DNA of 64,000 bases from Palsa-851 sp035534435 (lineage in GTDB: Bacteria > Chloroflexota > Dormibacteria > Aeolococcales > Aeolococcaceae), in the NCBI GenBank assembly GCA_035534435.1, contig DATLRX010000002.1:11561-75560 (forward strand). The letters run 5' to 3'. The translations under genes and the position numbers were made by a program. Shown here one piece after another: positions 24,714 through 33,181 of the stretch (position 1 is the stretch's first letter; every line of letters begins with the position of its first letter). The notes beneath the pieces are model-generated. The model did no database searches. It saw only the letters and a program-made list of their open reading frames with translations, and was not told the DNA's origin.

Positions 24714-25594
24714 CGGCATCCCGCGAGACCGGCAGCGAGCTGACCGCGCAGGCGATCGACAGCCTCGCCGGCTGTCCCGACCCGCGGCTCCGCGAGCTGC
24801 TCAGTGGTCTGATCCGCCACCTCCATCAGTTCGCCGTGGAAACGTCGCTGACCGAGGCGGAGTGGCTTGCGGGCGTTCACTTTCTCACCGCGGTGGGTCA
24901 GATCTCGAGCGACCGCCGGCAGGAGTTCATCCTCCTCTCGGACACACTCGGCCTGTCGATGCTGGTCGACCTGATCAACCACGGCGGCGGCAACGATGTG
25001 ACCGAGTCCACCGTGCTCGGCCCGTTCTACGTCCCTGACTCCCCGTGGCGCGCCAACGGTGATGCGATCACCGGCGACCTCGGACCAACTCCACTCCTGG
25101 TCAGCGGTCACGTCCGCGAGGTGACCGGTCACGCGATTCCGGGAGCCGTCGTCGACGTCTGGCAGAACGCGGCGAACCGCCTCTACGCCGTGCAGGACGA
25201 GCATCAGGCACCCGACAACCTGCGCGGTCGCTTTCGCGCAGGACCCGACGGCGCATTCGCGTTCCGGACCGTGCGACCCGTCGACTACCCGATCCCCGAC
25301 GACGGGCCGGTCGGGCGCATGCTCGCGGCGACCGGCCGGCATCCGTGGCGTCCGGCGCACGTGCACCTGATCGTGTCCGCGGAGGGCCATGAGCGTGTCA
25401 CCACGCACATCTTCGACGCGCAGAGCGCGTACCTCGGCTCCGACGTGGTCTTCGGCGTCAAGCCCTCACTGGTGCGCACGTTCACCGAACACGACCCGGC
25501 GGTCGAGACCTCGCCTCCCGGCATCACCGGGCGCTGGCTGACCGTCGACGTTGACGTTGTCCTGCGGTCGAGCGCGGAGGAGTCGCGAGGCTAG
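24710..25594 (+). CDS. Intradiol ring-cleavage dioxygenase, hydroxyquinol/catechol 1,2-dioxygenase family
   Basis: A 294-residue Fe(III) intradiol dioxygenase. The N-terminal helical dimerisation domain (about 1-100) leads to TESTVLGPFYVPDSP. The iron ligands are visible: Tyr in ANRLYAVQ, Tyr in PVDYPIPDDGPVG and the two His in WRPAHVHLIV. The layout is that of hydroxyquinol and chlorocatechol 1,2-dioxygenases rather than PcaGH. ATG 24710 overlaps the pobA stop by four bases. It is unclear whether it cleaves hydroxyquinol, catechol or, given the broken pcaH, some protocatechuate-related ring; no maleylacetate reductase gene is nearby. Confidence 0.9.
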   Translation: MTASRETGSELTAQAIDSLAGCPDPRLRELLSGLIRHLHQFAVETSLTEAEWLAGVHFLTAVGQISSDRRQEFILLSDTLGLSMLVDLINHGGGNDVTESTVLGPFYVPDSPWRANGDAITGDLGPTPLLVSGHVREVTGHAIPGAVVDVWQNAANRLYAVQDEHQAPDNLRGRFRAGPDGAFAFRTVRPVDYPIPDDGPVGRMLAATGRHPWRPAHVHLIVSAEGHERVTTHIFDAQSAYLGSDVVFGVKPSLVRTFTEHDPAVETSPPGITGRWLTVDVDVVLRSSAEESRG

Positions 25595-26355
25595 CCGGTC
25601 GCCGGCTCGGATGACTCCATCTGCTCCTGCAGCCGCCGCATGCCGCGGAGCCAGCGCTCCGTGTCGCCGGTCTTCCGCTCCATCCACGTCTGCGCGATCG
25701 GATCGGAGAGGACGAGAAACCGCTCCGCGCGAAGAGCGTCGACCACGGAGGCGGCCACGTCCTCCGGCTCCTTGATCGGGCCGGCGACCATGGCCGCGAA
25801 CGCGGGATCGGCCTCCTCGAACATCGGCGTGCGCACCCCGAGCGGCGCCACCAGCGTCACGCGGATGCCGCGGTGGTGGTATGTGATCGAGAGCCACTCC
25901 GCAAGCCCGACGACGGCATGTTTCGTCGTCGCGTACGTGACGTTGCCGTGGCTCGTCAGGATGCCGGCCATCGACGCCGTGTGCACGAGGTAGCCGCTCC
26001 CGCGCGCGAGCATGCCCGGCAACACGGCCCGCACGGCATGCACGTGCGCCATCACGTTGATCGCCCACTGATCGTTCCACACCGCGGTCGGCGTCGTGAG
26101 GATGTCGGCGCCGGTCGCGACCCCCGCGTTGCTGAAGAAGATGTCGATGGGACCGAGGCGCGATTCCACGTCCGCGACCATCGCTCCCACCGCCGCCTCG
26201 TCACTGACGTCGCACGTCAGCGCGATGCCGTCGATCTCCGAGGCGACGGCCTCACATCCTTCGCGGTTCCGATCGACCACTGCGACATGCGCGCCCGCGG
26301 CGGCGAACGCGCGGCAGGAGGAGGCGCCGATGCCGCTCGCGCCGCCGGTGATCAC
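25591..26355 (-). CDS. SDR family oxidoreductase
   Basis: A short-chain dehydrogenase with the TGGASGIG cofactor loop, FSNAGVA, Ser in HTASMAG and the catalytic YATTK. With GTG 26355 it has 254 residues but loses the first part of the Rossmann strand. In-frame codons upstream still encode a perfect family N-terminus (IELTGKVAVITGG) back to ATC 26379. An ATG at 26384, behind a GAGGTG site, is out of that frame by one base, so either an ATC start or a one-base indel is likely. It follows the nucleotidyltransferase gene and converges on the dioxygenase gene (4-base overlap). Confidence 0.88.
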   Translation of the reverse strand: MITGGASGIGASSCRAFAAAGAHVAVVDRNREGCEAVASEIDGIALTCDVSDEAAVGAMVADVESRLGPIDIFFSNAGVATGADILTTPTAVWNDQWAINVMAHVHAVRAVLPGMLARGSGYLVHTASMAGILTSHGNVTYATTKHAVVGLAEWLSITYHHRGIRVTLVAPLGVRTPMFEEADPAFAAMVAGPIKEPEDVAASVVDALRAERFLVLSDPIAQTWMERKTGDTERWLRGMRRLQEQMESSEPATG

Positions 26356-26391
26356 CGCGACCTTGCCCGTCAGTTCGATGGCATGGTCACC

Positions 26392-27162
26392 TCAGTGCCG
26401 GACTTCCTCGGGCGTCTCGTACCAGCGAAGGCGCTCGCCGACACGGCTGCGCAGCCGCCAGGCTCGCGACTTCGGCGCGTCGTCGACCGCCTGCAGCAGG
26501 ACGCGGACCTGGTCGCCCACGCCGTGGGCCGCGTCCGGCACCTGGTCCTGCGACGAGAGCTCGGCGACCTTGCGCGCGTTTCGCTCGAACGTGTGGCAGA
26601 AGCCCCAGTCCTTGCCGAGCACGGATCGCAGCCTGGGCAGGCTCACGCCGTCGGTGTCGGAGTCGTCCTCACTCAGCGGATGGTCGGCGAGGAGACAGGC
26701 CGCGTCACCGAGATCCTTTCGGTTGATCTCCCACACCTGCAATTTGCTGAGCAGCAGGTCCGCGAGCGGGACGGTCAGCGCCGGTCTGTCGAGGCGGCCG
26801 CGAAAGTCGAGCTTGTGCGACATCACCAGCTCATCGATGACGACGTCGATCGACCAGCGTCCCGCCGGCTCCTGGTAGTACAGGCGTGTCGCTCCGTGCA
26901 GGCCGTTGAAGAACTGATCGGGCAGGTATCCCTGGGTCACCAGCAGTGCCTTGAATTTCGTCGTGGCGGCAGAGGCGACGACGAAGTCCATGTCGTCGTA
27001 TGACCTGGCGAACGGGCCCGTATGCGAGCTCGGACACCGTGCCCAGATCGCCAGTCCGCCGATCAACCGCCCGGGAACTGCGAGGTCGATACAGGCAGTC
27101 GCGAGGCGGAGCGCCTCATCGCGAATGTCCGCGACGATCGTCGATTCGGCCTCGGACGTCAT
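26392..27162 (-). CDS. Nucleotidyltransferase-fold protein (AbiEii-like)
   Basis: A 256-residue protein of unknown function. The segment GRLIGGLAIWARCP (GG at 35-36), then RSYDDMDFVV (D57 and D59) and WSIDVVID (D106) form the GG-x(n)-DxD plus third acid pattern of nucleotidyltransferases such as AbiEii/MNT-type toxins. The middle part LADLLLSKLQVWEINRKDLGDAACLLAD is also seen in that superfamily. No antitoxin-like partner is adjacent, so a toxin-antitoxin role is not supported; it could be an orphan. GC content and overlaps match its neighbours. Confidence 0.6.
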   Translation of the reverse strand: MTSEAESTIVADIRDEALRLATACIDLAVPGRLIGGLAIWARCPSSHTGPFARSYDDMDFVVASAATTKFKALLVTQGYLPDQFFNGLHGATRLYYQEPAGRWSIDVVIDELVMSHKLDFRGRLDRPALTVPLADLLLSKLQVWEINRKDLGDAACLLADHPLSEDDSDTDGVSLPRLRSVLGKDWGFCHTFERNARKVAELSSQDQVPDAAHGVGDQVRVLLQAVDDAPKSRAWRLRSRVGERLRWYETPEEVRH

Positions 27163-27191
27163 CGAACTCCGCTCACCATGCGGACATGGTA

Positions 27192-27221
27192 AGGGCGGCC
27201 GGTGCCCTCACCGGCCGCCCT
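27192..27221 (-). terminator. Strong GC hairpin downstream of the APC permease gene
   Basis: Two 13-base arms (27192-27204 and 27209-27221) are perfect reverse complements around a 4-base loop (CCCT). The hairpin lies 22 bases past the permease stop in transcript direction and before the reverse nucleotidyltransferase gene. There is no clear U-run, so it may work as a hairpin-only terminator. Confidence 0.65.
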
Positions 27222-27242
27222 CCCAGCCACGGGGGACGTGGG

Positions 27243-28862
27243 TCACTCCGGCGGGAGCTCCTTGTACACGAATTTGATGTTGACGCCCTGGCTCGAGCGG
27301 ATGGCGCTCGGGATGTAATAGAGCAGCATGCCGCCGACGATCAGGCCGGCAAGCCACGCTGGAATCCACCACCAGTCGTCGCGGTTCCCGTTCATGACCG
27401 AGAGCGGGTTGATGAACGAGATGGCGATGATCCCGACGAACTCCGCGATCGACAGGCCCCCAACGATGTAGAGCAGTGGAACACCGAGGAATTTGACGTT
27501 CGCGGGCGAACCTTGATACAGGTCGGGCCGGCGGACCGGCAGGGCAACAGCCGCGACGCCGACGATGATCACCGCCAGCGCGCCGGCGAGCACGATAAGC
27601 CCGAGCACCAGCTGGAACTGGTTCCCGAACACGCTCCAGACAACCAGTCCCGCGATGATCACGTTGGTGACGAGGATCGCGTTGACGGGGGAATGGGTCC
27701 GTTCGTTGACGTTGGCCAGGCCCTCCGGCATGAGGCGGTCGAACGACCATGCGAAGAACGATCGGATCGGCATGAACGTGTTCGCGATCATCGAGGGCAG
27801 CGACCAGAACAGGAACGACCCCATGATGATGATGGTGAGGATCGGCGTGTTGAACACCAGCGCGGCGAGGAACGGGTAGAACGGACCCGATGGGATCGCG
27901 TATGCCGAGCTTGCGGCGTTGAGCGCGTACACGAAGTCGTATCCCGCGACCTTGAAGAGCAGCAGCACACCGATGACGAGCAGGACCGTGTCCCACCCGA
28001 GCGCCCCGAACATCACCGACAGCTGACGGCGGCGGTTCGATGCGCTCTTCAACTCACCGGACATGTACACCGACCAGAAGTTCCACATCATGAACCCCTG
28101 GATCGAGAACAGCGTCGGCAACGTCGCGCTCGCGTTCCAGAAGTTGGGCGCTGCCGAAGCCGCCCCAGGGACTCCATGGATCACGGCCGCCACGTTGCCA
28201 CCACCGAAGCTCTTGTTCAGCGCGTCGAAGTGGGAGAAGAAGTCCGTCTGACTGCCGACGAGCAGCACCAGGAACGCCACAAGCGTACCGGCCATCGCGA
28301 TGATGAACGAGTAGTTCTGCCAGCGGAAGGTGGCTTTCGTGCCGCTGATGAGGATGAGCGTCTGCAGGGCGACCATGAACAGTGACGCGCCGACAATCCA
28401 CCATTGATCCGTCTGGAAGGCGTTCCCCCAGTCAACCAGTTGGTGGTTGCTGAAGATCGCGCCGAGCGTCACGAGCACCGGCCCGAGCGCGAGCACCGAG
28501 AAGAACTTTGCGAAGAAGGCGGCTCCCAGGAGACCGCCCATGATCATGCAGAGGTTGGAGATCAAGGCGAGCGGGGGCGAGAGGACTCGACTGACCCAGA
28601 CGTAATCGCCGCCAACTCTCGGCATGCTCGCGCCGAGCAGGGCGAACATGATCAGGACGGGAATGTTGATCAGCGCGACGAGAATCAGGACTCCCACAAC
28701 GTCGGCGCCGGGGAACGCGACGAGGGCGAAGAAGATCGAATACGCAATTGTCGAGCCGACCGGCGCGGAGATGACGGCGTTGAAGATCGTGGCATCGACG
28801 GCCGACGCCGAACGCACGAGCCCCGTGCTGTTGCGCACGAACAGCCTGCTTGCGGTTGCCAT
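27243..28862 (-). CDS. APC-family amino acid/polyamine-type permease
   Basis: A 539-residue integral membrane transporter with about 12-14 hydrophobic segments. It has the APC-like N-terminus (ATIFNAVISAPVGSTIAYSIFF, then GASMPRVGGDYVWVSRVL) and a long hydrophobic C-terminal half. ATG 28862 has a GGAGGG site seven bases before it. It is divergent from the DeoR/BtpA operon, and the shared control region contains direct repeats likely bound by DeoR, so it probably imports the substrate of that operon. The substrate is unknown; an amine, amino acid or conjugate is most usual for this family. Confidence 0.9.
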   Translation of the reverse strand: MATASRLFVRNSTGLVRSASAVDATIFNAVISAPVGSTIAYSIFFALVAFPGADVVGVLILVALINIPVLIMFALLGASMPRVGGDYVWVSRVLSPPLALISNLCMIMGGLLGAAFFAKFFSVLALGPVLVTLGAIFSNHQLVDWGNAFQTDQWWIVGASLFMVALQTLILISGTKATFRWQNYSFIIAMAGTLVAFLVLLVGSQTDFFSHFDALNKSFGGGNVAAVIHGVPGAASAAPNFWNASATLPTLFSIQGFMMWNFWSVYMSGELKSASNRRRQLSVMFGALGWDTVLLVIGVLLLFKVAGYDFVYALNAASSAYAIPSGPFYPFLAALVFNTPILTIIIMGSFLFWSLPSMIANTFMPIRSFFAWSFDRLMPEGLANVNERTHSPVNAILVTNVIIAGLVVWSVFGNQFQLVLGLIVLAGALAVIIVGVAAVALPVRRPDLYQGSPANVKFLGVPLLYIVGGLSIAEFVGIIAISFINPLSVMNGNRDDWWWIPAWLAGLIVGGMLLYYIPSAIRSSQGVNIKFVYKELPPE

Positions 28863-28894
28863 GGCGACCCTCCGGCGGCTGTACCGCCCCCAAC

Positions 28895-28923
28895 TTGACA
28901 CACGCGTCGAAAGCAGGCAGAGT
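28895..28923 (+). promoter_or_regulatory. Candidate forward promoter for the deoR/btpA operon
   Basis: TTGACA (28895-28900) and CAGAGT (28918-28923) are 17 bases apart on the forward strand. The -35 is perfect and the -10 weak. It points towards the DeoR-family gene that starts at 29034. Confidence 0.4.
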
Positions 28924-28949
28924 TGAACACAATCGAACATCAGTGTCAA
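28921..28949 (-). promoter_or_regulatory. Candidate reverse promoter of the APC permease with DeoR-type direct repeats
   Basis: On the reverse strand TTGACA (28944-28949) is followed 17 bases later by TCAACT (28921-28926). The spacer holds two copies of TYGAACA (as read on the forward strand) at 28923-28929 and 28933-28939, one helical turn apart. Read in reverse they give TGTTCGA/TGTTCAA, like the half-sites of GlpR/DeoR-type repressors. Binding here would block the -10 region. Confidence 0.5.
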
Positions 28950-29033
28950 GTAGGGCTTGCACACGGAGGGACACCCTCCCGATCAAGACCTCACAAGCGC
29001 AGCAGGACCTGACAGAGGCGAGGAGATGCGCAC

Positions 29034-29855
29034 GTGTTAGCGGTGGAACGACGCCTGAAGGTGCTCGAGCGGGTCGCCGAGGACCAGGCCATCGAGGTCA
29101 GCACGCTGGCGCGGGACTTCCAGGTCTCGGAGATGACCATCCGACGCGATCTCCGTCGCCTCGAGCGCGACGGCTTCGTGCGCCGCACATACGGGGGAGC
29201 GACGACTCACCTCGTGCGCACGTTCGAGGTCGGCGCCAACGCTCGCACGCTGCGCCATGCGAAGGAGAAACGGCTGATCGCGCGCGGCGCGGCTGAACTC
29301 ACGGTCGGCGTGCGCTCGATGTTCCTCGGGATCGGCACCACGGTCGAACATTTCGCGCGCCTTCTGCCTGCGCGCGAGGATCTGATGGTCATCACGCCGT
29401 CGCTCGCGGTGGCGAGCCTGCTCGGAACGCGGAACGTTCGGGTGATCATCGCCGGCGGTCTCGTCCGTCAGGACGAGCTGACGTGCATCGGCGCGTCCGC
29501 TGTCGAGGCGGTGCGGCGCTACAACACCGACACGGCCGTGATCGGAGCGGCCGGTCTTTCCGCGAAGCGCGGGGTGACCGAGCTCGACGACCGTGATGCC
29601 GACGTGATCAGGGGCGGCCTCGAGCGGACCGAGCGGATCATCGTCATCGCCGACGGATCGAAGTTCGGCAGCGTCGCGATGAGCACGGTGGTCCCGCTCG
29701 AGGAGGTATCCGTGATCGTCACCGATGCCTCGGCAGATGCCGCTGAGGTCGAGAGGATCGAGAGCGCCGGATGCGAGGTCGTCGTCGCCACGGCGGAAAC
29801 CGCGACGTCGCGCGCGTCGCGAAACGACGTATCGGAAGTCCGAGGATCCTCGTGA
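29034..29855 (+). CDS. DeoR/GlpR-family transcriptional regulator
   Basis: A 273-residue DeoR-type repressor. The N-terminal helix-turn-helix reads LARDFQVSEMTIRRDLRRLERDGFVRRTYGGA, and the C-terminal sugar-phosphate-sensing domain carries KEKRLIARGAAEL, FLGIGTTVEHFARLL and GAAGLSAKRGVTE. GTG 29034 has a GAGGAG site at suitable distance. The next gene starts inside its stop codon. DeoR regulators usually respond to a phosphorylated sugar or polyol, which agrees with the kinase and epimerase downstream. Confidence 0.92.
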   Translation: MLAVERRLKVLERVAEDQAIEVSTLARDFQVSEMTIRRDLRRLERDGFVRRTYGGATTHLVRTFEVGANARTLRHAKEKRLIARGAAELTVGVRSMFLGIGTTVEHFARLLPAREDLMVITPSLAVASLLGTRNVRVIIAGGLVRQDELTCIGASAVEAVRRYNTDTAVIGAAGLSAKRGVTELDDRDADVIRGGLERTERIIVIADGSKFGSVAMSTVVPLEEVSVIVTDASADAAEVERIESAGCEVVVATAETATSRASRNDVSEVRGSS

Positions 29856-30667
29856 GCCTTCTGCATCGCCTCTTCGGCGTCGACAAGCCGATCATCGCGA
29901 TGCTCCATCTCCCGGCGATGCCGGGCCGGCCGCGCCACGATCAAGCCGCCGGCATGGGTCACCTCGTGGACACCATTGGTCGCGATGTCGGCGCGCTGCA
30001 GCAGGCAGGCGTCGATGGCTTCCTGTTCTGCAACGAGGCTGATCTCCCCTACCAGATCGGCGTCGGGCCCGAGATCGTGGCCGGCATGGCGGCGGTGATC
30101 GGTCAGGTGCGCTCGACGCTCAGGCTGCCGTTCGGCGTCAACCTCGTCTGGGACCCGGTCGCGAGCCTCGCGGTCGCGCGCGCGACCGGTGCCACCTTCG
30201 TGCGCGAGGTGTTCGCCGGCGTCTTCGAGAGCGACCTCGGGCTCATGCACCCCGACTTCGGCGCCATCGCCGCCTATCGCGAGCAGATCGGCGCGGGATC
30301 GGTCGCGCTGTTCACCAACATCACCCCCGAGTTCGCCAGCACGGTCGGCACGCGCTCGGTCGCGCAACGGGCACGCAGCGCGGCCCACCTGGGTGTCGAC
30401 GCGATCCTCATCAGCGGCCAGATCACCGGGACATCCACCAGCGTTCGCGAGCTGCTCGAGGCCAGGACGGCGGTACCGGACATGCCGGTGCTCGCCAACA
30501 CCGGTGTCCGCGAGGACACGGTCGACGAGATGCTGGCAATCGCGGACGGCGTCCTCGTGGGGACGAGCCTGAAGCGCGACGGTGTGACCTGGAACGACGT
30601 CGACCCGGAGCGGGCCGACCGGTTCATGGCGGCGGTGCAGCGCGTGCGCGGCGCGGTTCTAGTCTGA
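29852..30667 (+). CDS. BtpA/SgcQ-family TIM-barrel protein, copy 1
   Basis: A 271-residue BtpA-family protein. Signatures are KPIIAMLHLPAMPGRPRH at the start, FCNEADLPYQIGVGPE, FGVNLVWDP, ILISGQITG, VLANTGVREDTVDEML and VGTSLKRDGVTW, together forming a TIM barrel with a phosphate-binding-like C-terminal loop. The family's reaction is not established; BtpA itself was linked to photosystem I biogenesis, and SgcQ sits in an E. coli sugar operon. GTG 29852 overlaps the deoR stop by four bases. A closely similar paralogue lies 4.3 kb downstream in the same operon. Confidence 0.9.
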   Translation: MSLLHRLFGVDKPIIAMLHLPAMPGRPRHDQAAGMGHLVDTIGRDVGALQQAGVDGFLFCNEADLPYQIGVGPEIVAGMAAVIGQVRSTLRLPFGVNLVWDPVASLAVARATGATFVREVFAGVFESDLGLMHPDFGAIAAYREQIGAGSVALFTNITPEFASTVGTRSVAQRARSAAHLGVDAILISGQITGTSTSVRELLEARTAVPDMPVLANTGVREDTVDEMLAIADGVLVGTSLKRDGVTWNDVDPERADRFMAAVQRVRGAVLV

Positions 30668-30668
30668 G

Positions 30669-31619
30669 ATGGCAAAAACACGGATCTACTTCGTCAGCGA
30701 CCTGCACGGCTCGAACGTGTGCTTTCGGAAGTTCGTCAACGCGGCGAGGGTCTACGAGCCGCAGGTCATGATCCTCGGCGGCGACGTCGCGGGCAAGGCG
30801 ATACAGTCGATCGTGCGCGCGCCCGGCGGTCACTGGACATGCAGGTTCGTCGGCACCGATTACGACGTCGTCGACGGTCCCGAGCTCGTCGCGCTCGAGA
30901 AGCTCATCTCCGATCACGGCTACTACCCGTACAAGGCGGACCCGGGTGAGCTCGAGGCGATGGAGGCCGCCGGAAATCTCGAGCCACTCTTCGTCGAGCT
31001 CATGCGCGCACGGCTCACCGAGTGGCTCGAGATCGCCGACGAGCGCCTGCGACCGATCGGCGTGCCGCTGTATTTCATGCTCGGCAACGACGACCCGGCG
31101 GAGCTCGGTCAACTCCTCGACAGCGCGCCGTGGGGGACTCACGACGACGGCAAGGTCGTGTGGCTCGACGACGAGCACGAGATGATCAGCTGGGGCTACT
31201 CGAACGTCACTCCCTGGCACACGTATCGCGAGCAGAACGAGGACCAGCTCAAGGCGTCGATCGACGCGATGGTCCCGCTCCTGCAGCACCCCGAACGGGC
31301 CGTGTTCAACCTCCATGCGCCGCCGTATGGGACGCAGCTCGACGAGGCACCCCTGCTCGACGAGAACCTCGTCGTTCAGGCGTCGCTCGGCCAGGTGCGG
31401 ATGGTCGCCGTCGGCAGCACGGCCGTCCGCGACGCGGAGCAGACCTATCAGCCGATGCTCGGGTTGCACGGACACATCCACGAGTCGTCCGGGATCCGGC
31501 GGATCGGCCGGACCGTCGTGATCAACCCTGGCAGCGACTACTCGACCGGGGCGCTCAACGGCGCGCTGATCACGCTCGACGGCCAGAAGGTCAAGGCGCA
31601 GCAACTGGTCCGCGGGTAG
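30669..31619 (+). CDS. Calcineurin-like metallophosphoesterase
   Basis: A 316-residue phosphoesterase. The metal-site motifs occur in order: D11-x-H13 (FVSDLHGS), GGD at 37-39, GND at 139-141, H216 in FNLHAPP, GHIH at 268-271 and NPGSDYS near the end. A 90-residue insertion lies between the second and third motifs. It starts two bases after the BtpA stop. Nuclease, protein phosphatase or small-molecule phosphatase activity are all possible; in this operon a sugar-phosphate phosphatase is the natural guess. Confidence 0.9.
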   Translation: MAKTRIYFVSDLHGSNVCFRKFVNAARVYEPQVMILGGDVAGKAIQSIVRAPGGHWTCRFVGTDYDVVDGPELVALEKLISDHGYYPYKADPGELEAMEAAGNLEPLFVELMRARLTEWLEIADERLRPIGVPLYFMLGNDDPAELGQLLDSAPWGTHDDGKVVWLDDEHEMISWGYSNVTPWHTYREQNEDQLKASIDAMVPLLQHPERAVFNLHAPPYGTQLDEAPLLDENLVVQASLGQVRMVAVGSTAVRDAEQTYQPMLGLHGHIHESSGIRRIGRTVVINPGSDYSTGALNGALITLDGQKVKAQQLVRG

Positions 31620-31627
31620 CCTCACGG

Positions 31628-33181
31628 ATGAACACCACCCACGTCGACGCCCTTGTCTCCATCGACGTCGGCACGTCAGGCGCTCGCGCAACCGCGTTCG
31701 ACACCGCCGGTGCGCGGCTGCTCGAGGTGCGGCGCTCGTATCCCACGCGGATGCCGCACGACGGGTGGGCCGAGCAGGACGCGACGAGCTGGCGCGACGC
31801 GTCGCTCTCGGTGCTCGGCAAGCTCATCGCGGATCTCGGACCGCTCCACACGATCCACGCCATCGGCCTCACGGGCCAGTGCCCGTCCCTGGTCCCGATC
31901 GATTTGCGAGGCACGCCGCTGCGCCCGGGGATCATCTACCGCGACAATCGCGCGGTCGCGGAGGCGGACGCCTTTCGTGGTCGCTTCGGCGCCGCGTACC
32001 TCCACAACCGCACCGGGCATGTCCCCGCGGCGTTCCACGTGGCCGCGAAGATCCTCTGGATCCGCGCGCACGAGCCCGAAGTGTTCAAAGCGACGCGCCT
32101 CTTCCTCGAACCCACGGAGTTCCTCGCGCTCGCGTTGACTGGCGAGGCGGCGACCGACTGGACGATGGCCGCCGCGAGCGCGCTGCTCGACCTCCGCAAG
32201 CGCGCATGGGCCCCCGAGCTCGTCGACGCGCTCGGCCTTGACCTGCAACAGCTCCCGGTCCCACACCCCTCGTGGACGATCATCGGCGAGCTGCGGCCGT
32301 CGCTGGTGCGGCGGTTCGGGCTCGCGCGCACGATTCCGGTGGTTGCCGGAGCCGGCGACAGCATCGCGTGCGCGTTCGGCGCGGGCGTCGCATCACCGGG
32401 ACCGGCAAGCGAGATGGCCGGCAGCTCGACCTGCCTCAACACGGTGGTGAGCGAGCCGACCCGTGATCTCGCGATCACTCACTACCCGAGCGCGGTCGGC
32501 CCGAACGGGTACGTCACCGAGGTCGGGATCAACACCGCCGGCGAGGCCGTGGACTGGATCGCCGCATTGATGTACGGAGGGCGGTCGGGCCACCCTCGCA
32601 CTGAGGATTTCGAGGCGCTCGACCGGGAAGCCGCAGAGGTCGCTCCCGGCGCCGACGGTCTGCTGTTCATCCCGGTGCTCGGCGACGGCGAGCGCGACGA
32701 TCCCATGCTGCGCGGCAGCGCGCTCGGGTTGTCGATCCGCCACGACCGCAAGGCCTGGGCGCGCGCGACGCTCGAGGGTGTCGCGTTCGGCATCCGCGCG
32801 CACCTCGAGGCACTCGGCCGTGCGAGCACACCGGTGACCGAGTTGCGCGTCTCGGGCAGACCGGCTGCGCTGCAGACGTGGGGCCGGATCAAGGCGGACG
32901 TGCTCGGTATCCCGGTGGCACGCGTCCCCGGCGACGCGACCGCAGCCGGCGTGGCACTGCTCGCCGGTCTCGGGGTGGGTCTGTACTCCAGTCCCGAGGT
33001 GGCGATGGCGACGGCGTGCAGACGCGATTCGCCGATCGAGCCCATCGCCGCGAACCACGAGCGGTATCAGGGTATCTACGAGCGATATCGCGACGTGGCG
33101 GCATCGGCGACACTGCGCGTCCCGCCACCCGAGGACTCCACGTCGCCGCACTCGTCACGTCATCCGGGAGGTCATGGATGA
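31628..33181 (+). CDS. FGGY-family carbohydrate kinase
   Basis: A 517-residue sugar kinase of the xylulokinase/gluconokinase fold. It shows SIDVGTSGARATAFD (phosphate 1), GLTGQCPSLVPID, the catalytic-site region VVAGAGDSIACAFGAG, EMAGSSTCLN, and the C-terminal ATP-binding ELRVSGRPAALQTWGRIKADVLG with VPGDATAAGVALLAG. ATG 31628 follows the phosphoesterase stop by nine bases. It should phosphorylate a pentose, tetritol or related polyol, giving the signal for the DeoR regulator; the substrate cannot be told from sequence. Confidence 0.92.
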   Translation: MNTTHVDALVSIDVGTSGARATAFDTAGARLLEVRRSYPTRMPHDGWAEQDATSWRDASLSVLGKLIADLGPLHTIHAIGLTGQCPSLVPIDLRGTPLRPGIIYRDNRAVAEADAFRGRFGAAYLHNRTGHVPAAFHVAAKILWIRAHEPEVFKATRLFLEPTEFLALALTGEAATDWTMAAASALLDLRKRAWAPELVDALGLDLQQLPVPHPSWTIIGELRPSLVRRFGLARTIPVVAGAGDSIACAFGAGVASPGPASEMAGSSTCLNTVVSEPTRDLAITHYPSAVGPNGYVTEVGINTAGEAVDWIAALMYGGRSGHPRTEDFEALDREAAEVAPGADGLLFIPVLGDGERDDPMLRGSALGLSIRHDRKAWARATLEGVAFGIRAHLEALGRASTPVTELRVSGRPAALQTWGRIKADVLGIPVARVPGDATAAGVALLAGLGVGLYSSPEVAMATACRRDSPIEPIAANHERYQGIYERYRDVAASATLRVPPPEDSTSPHSSRHPGGHG

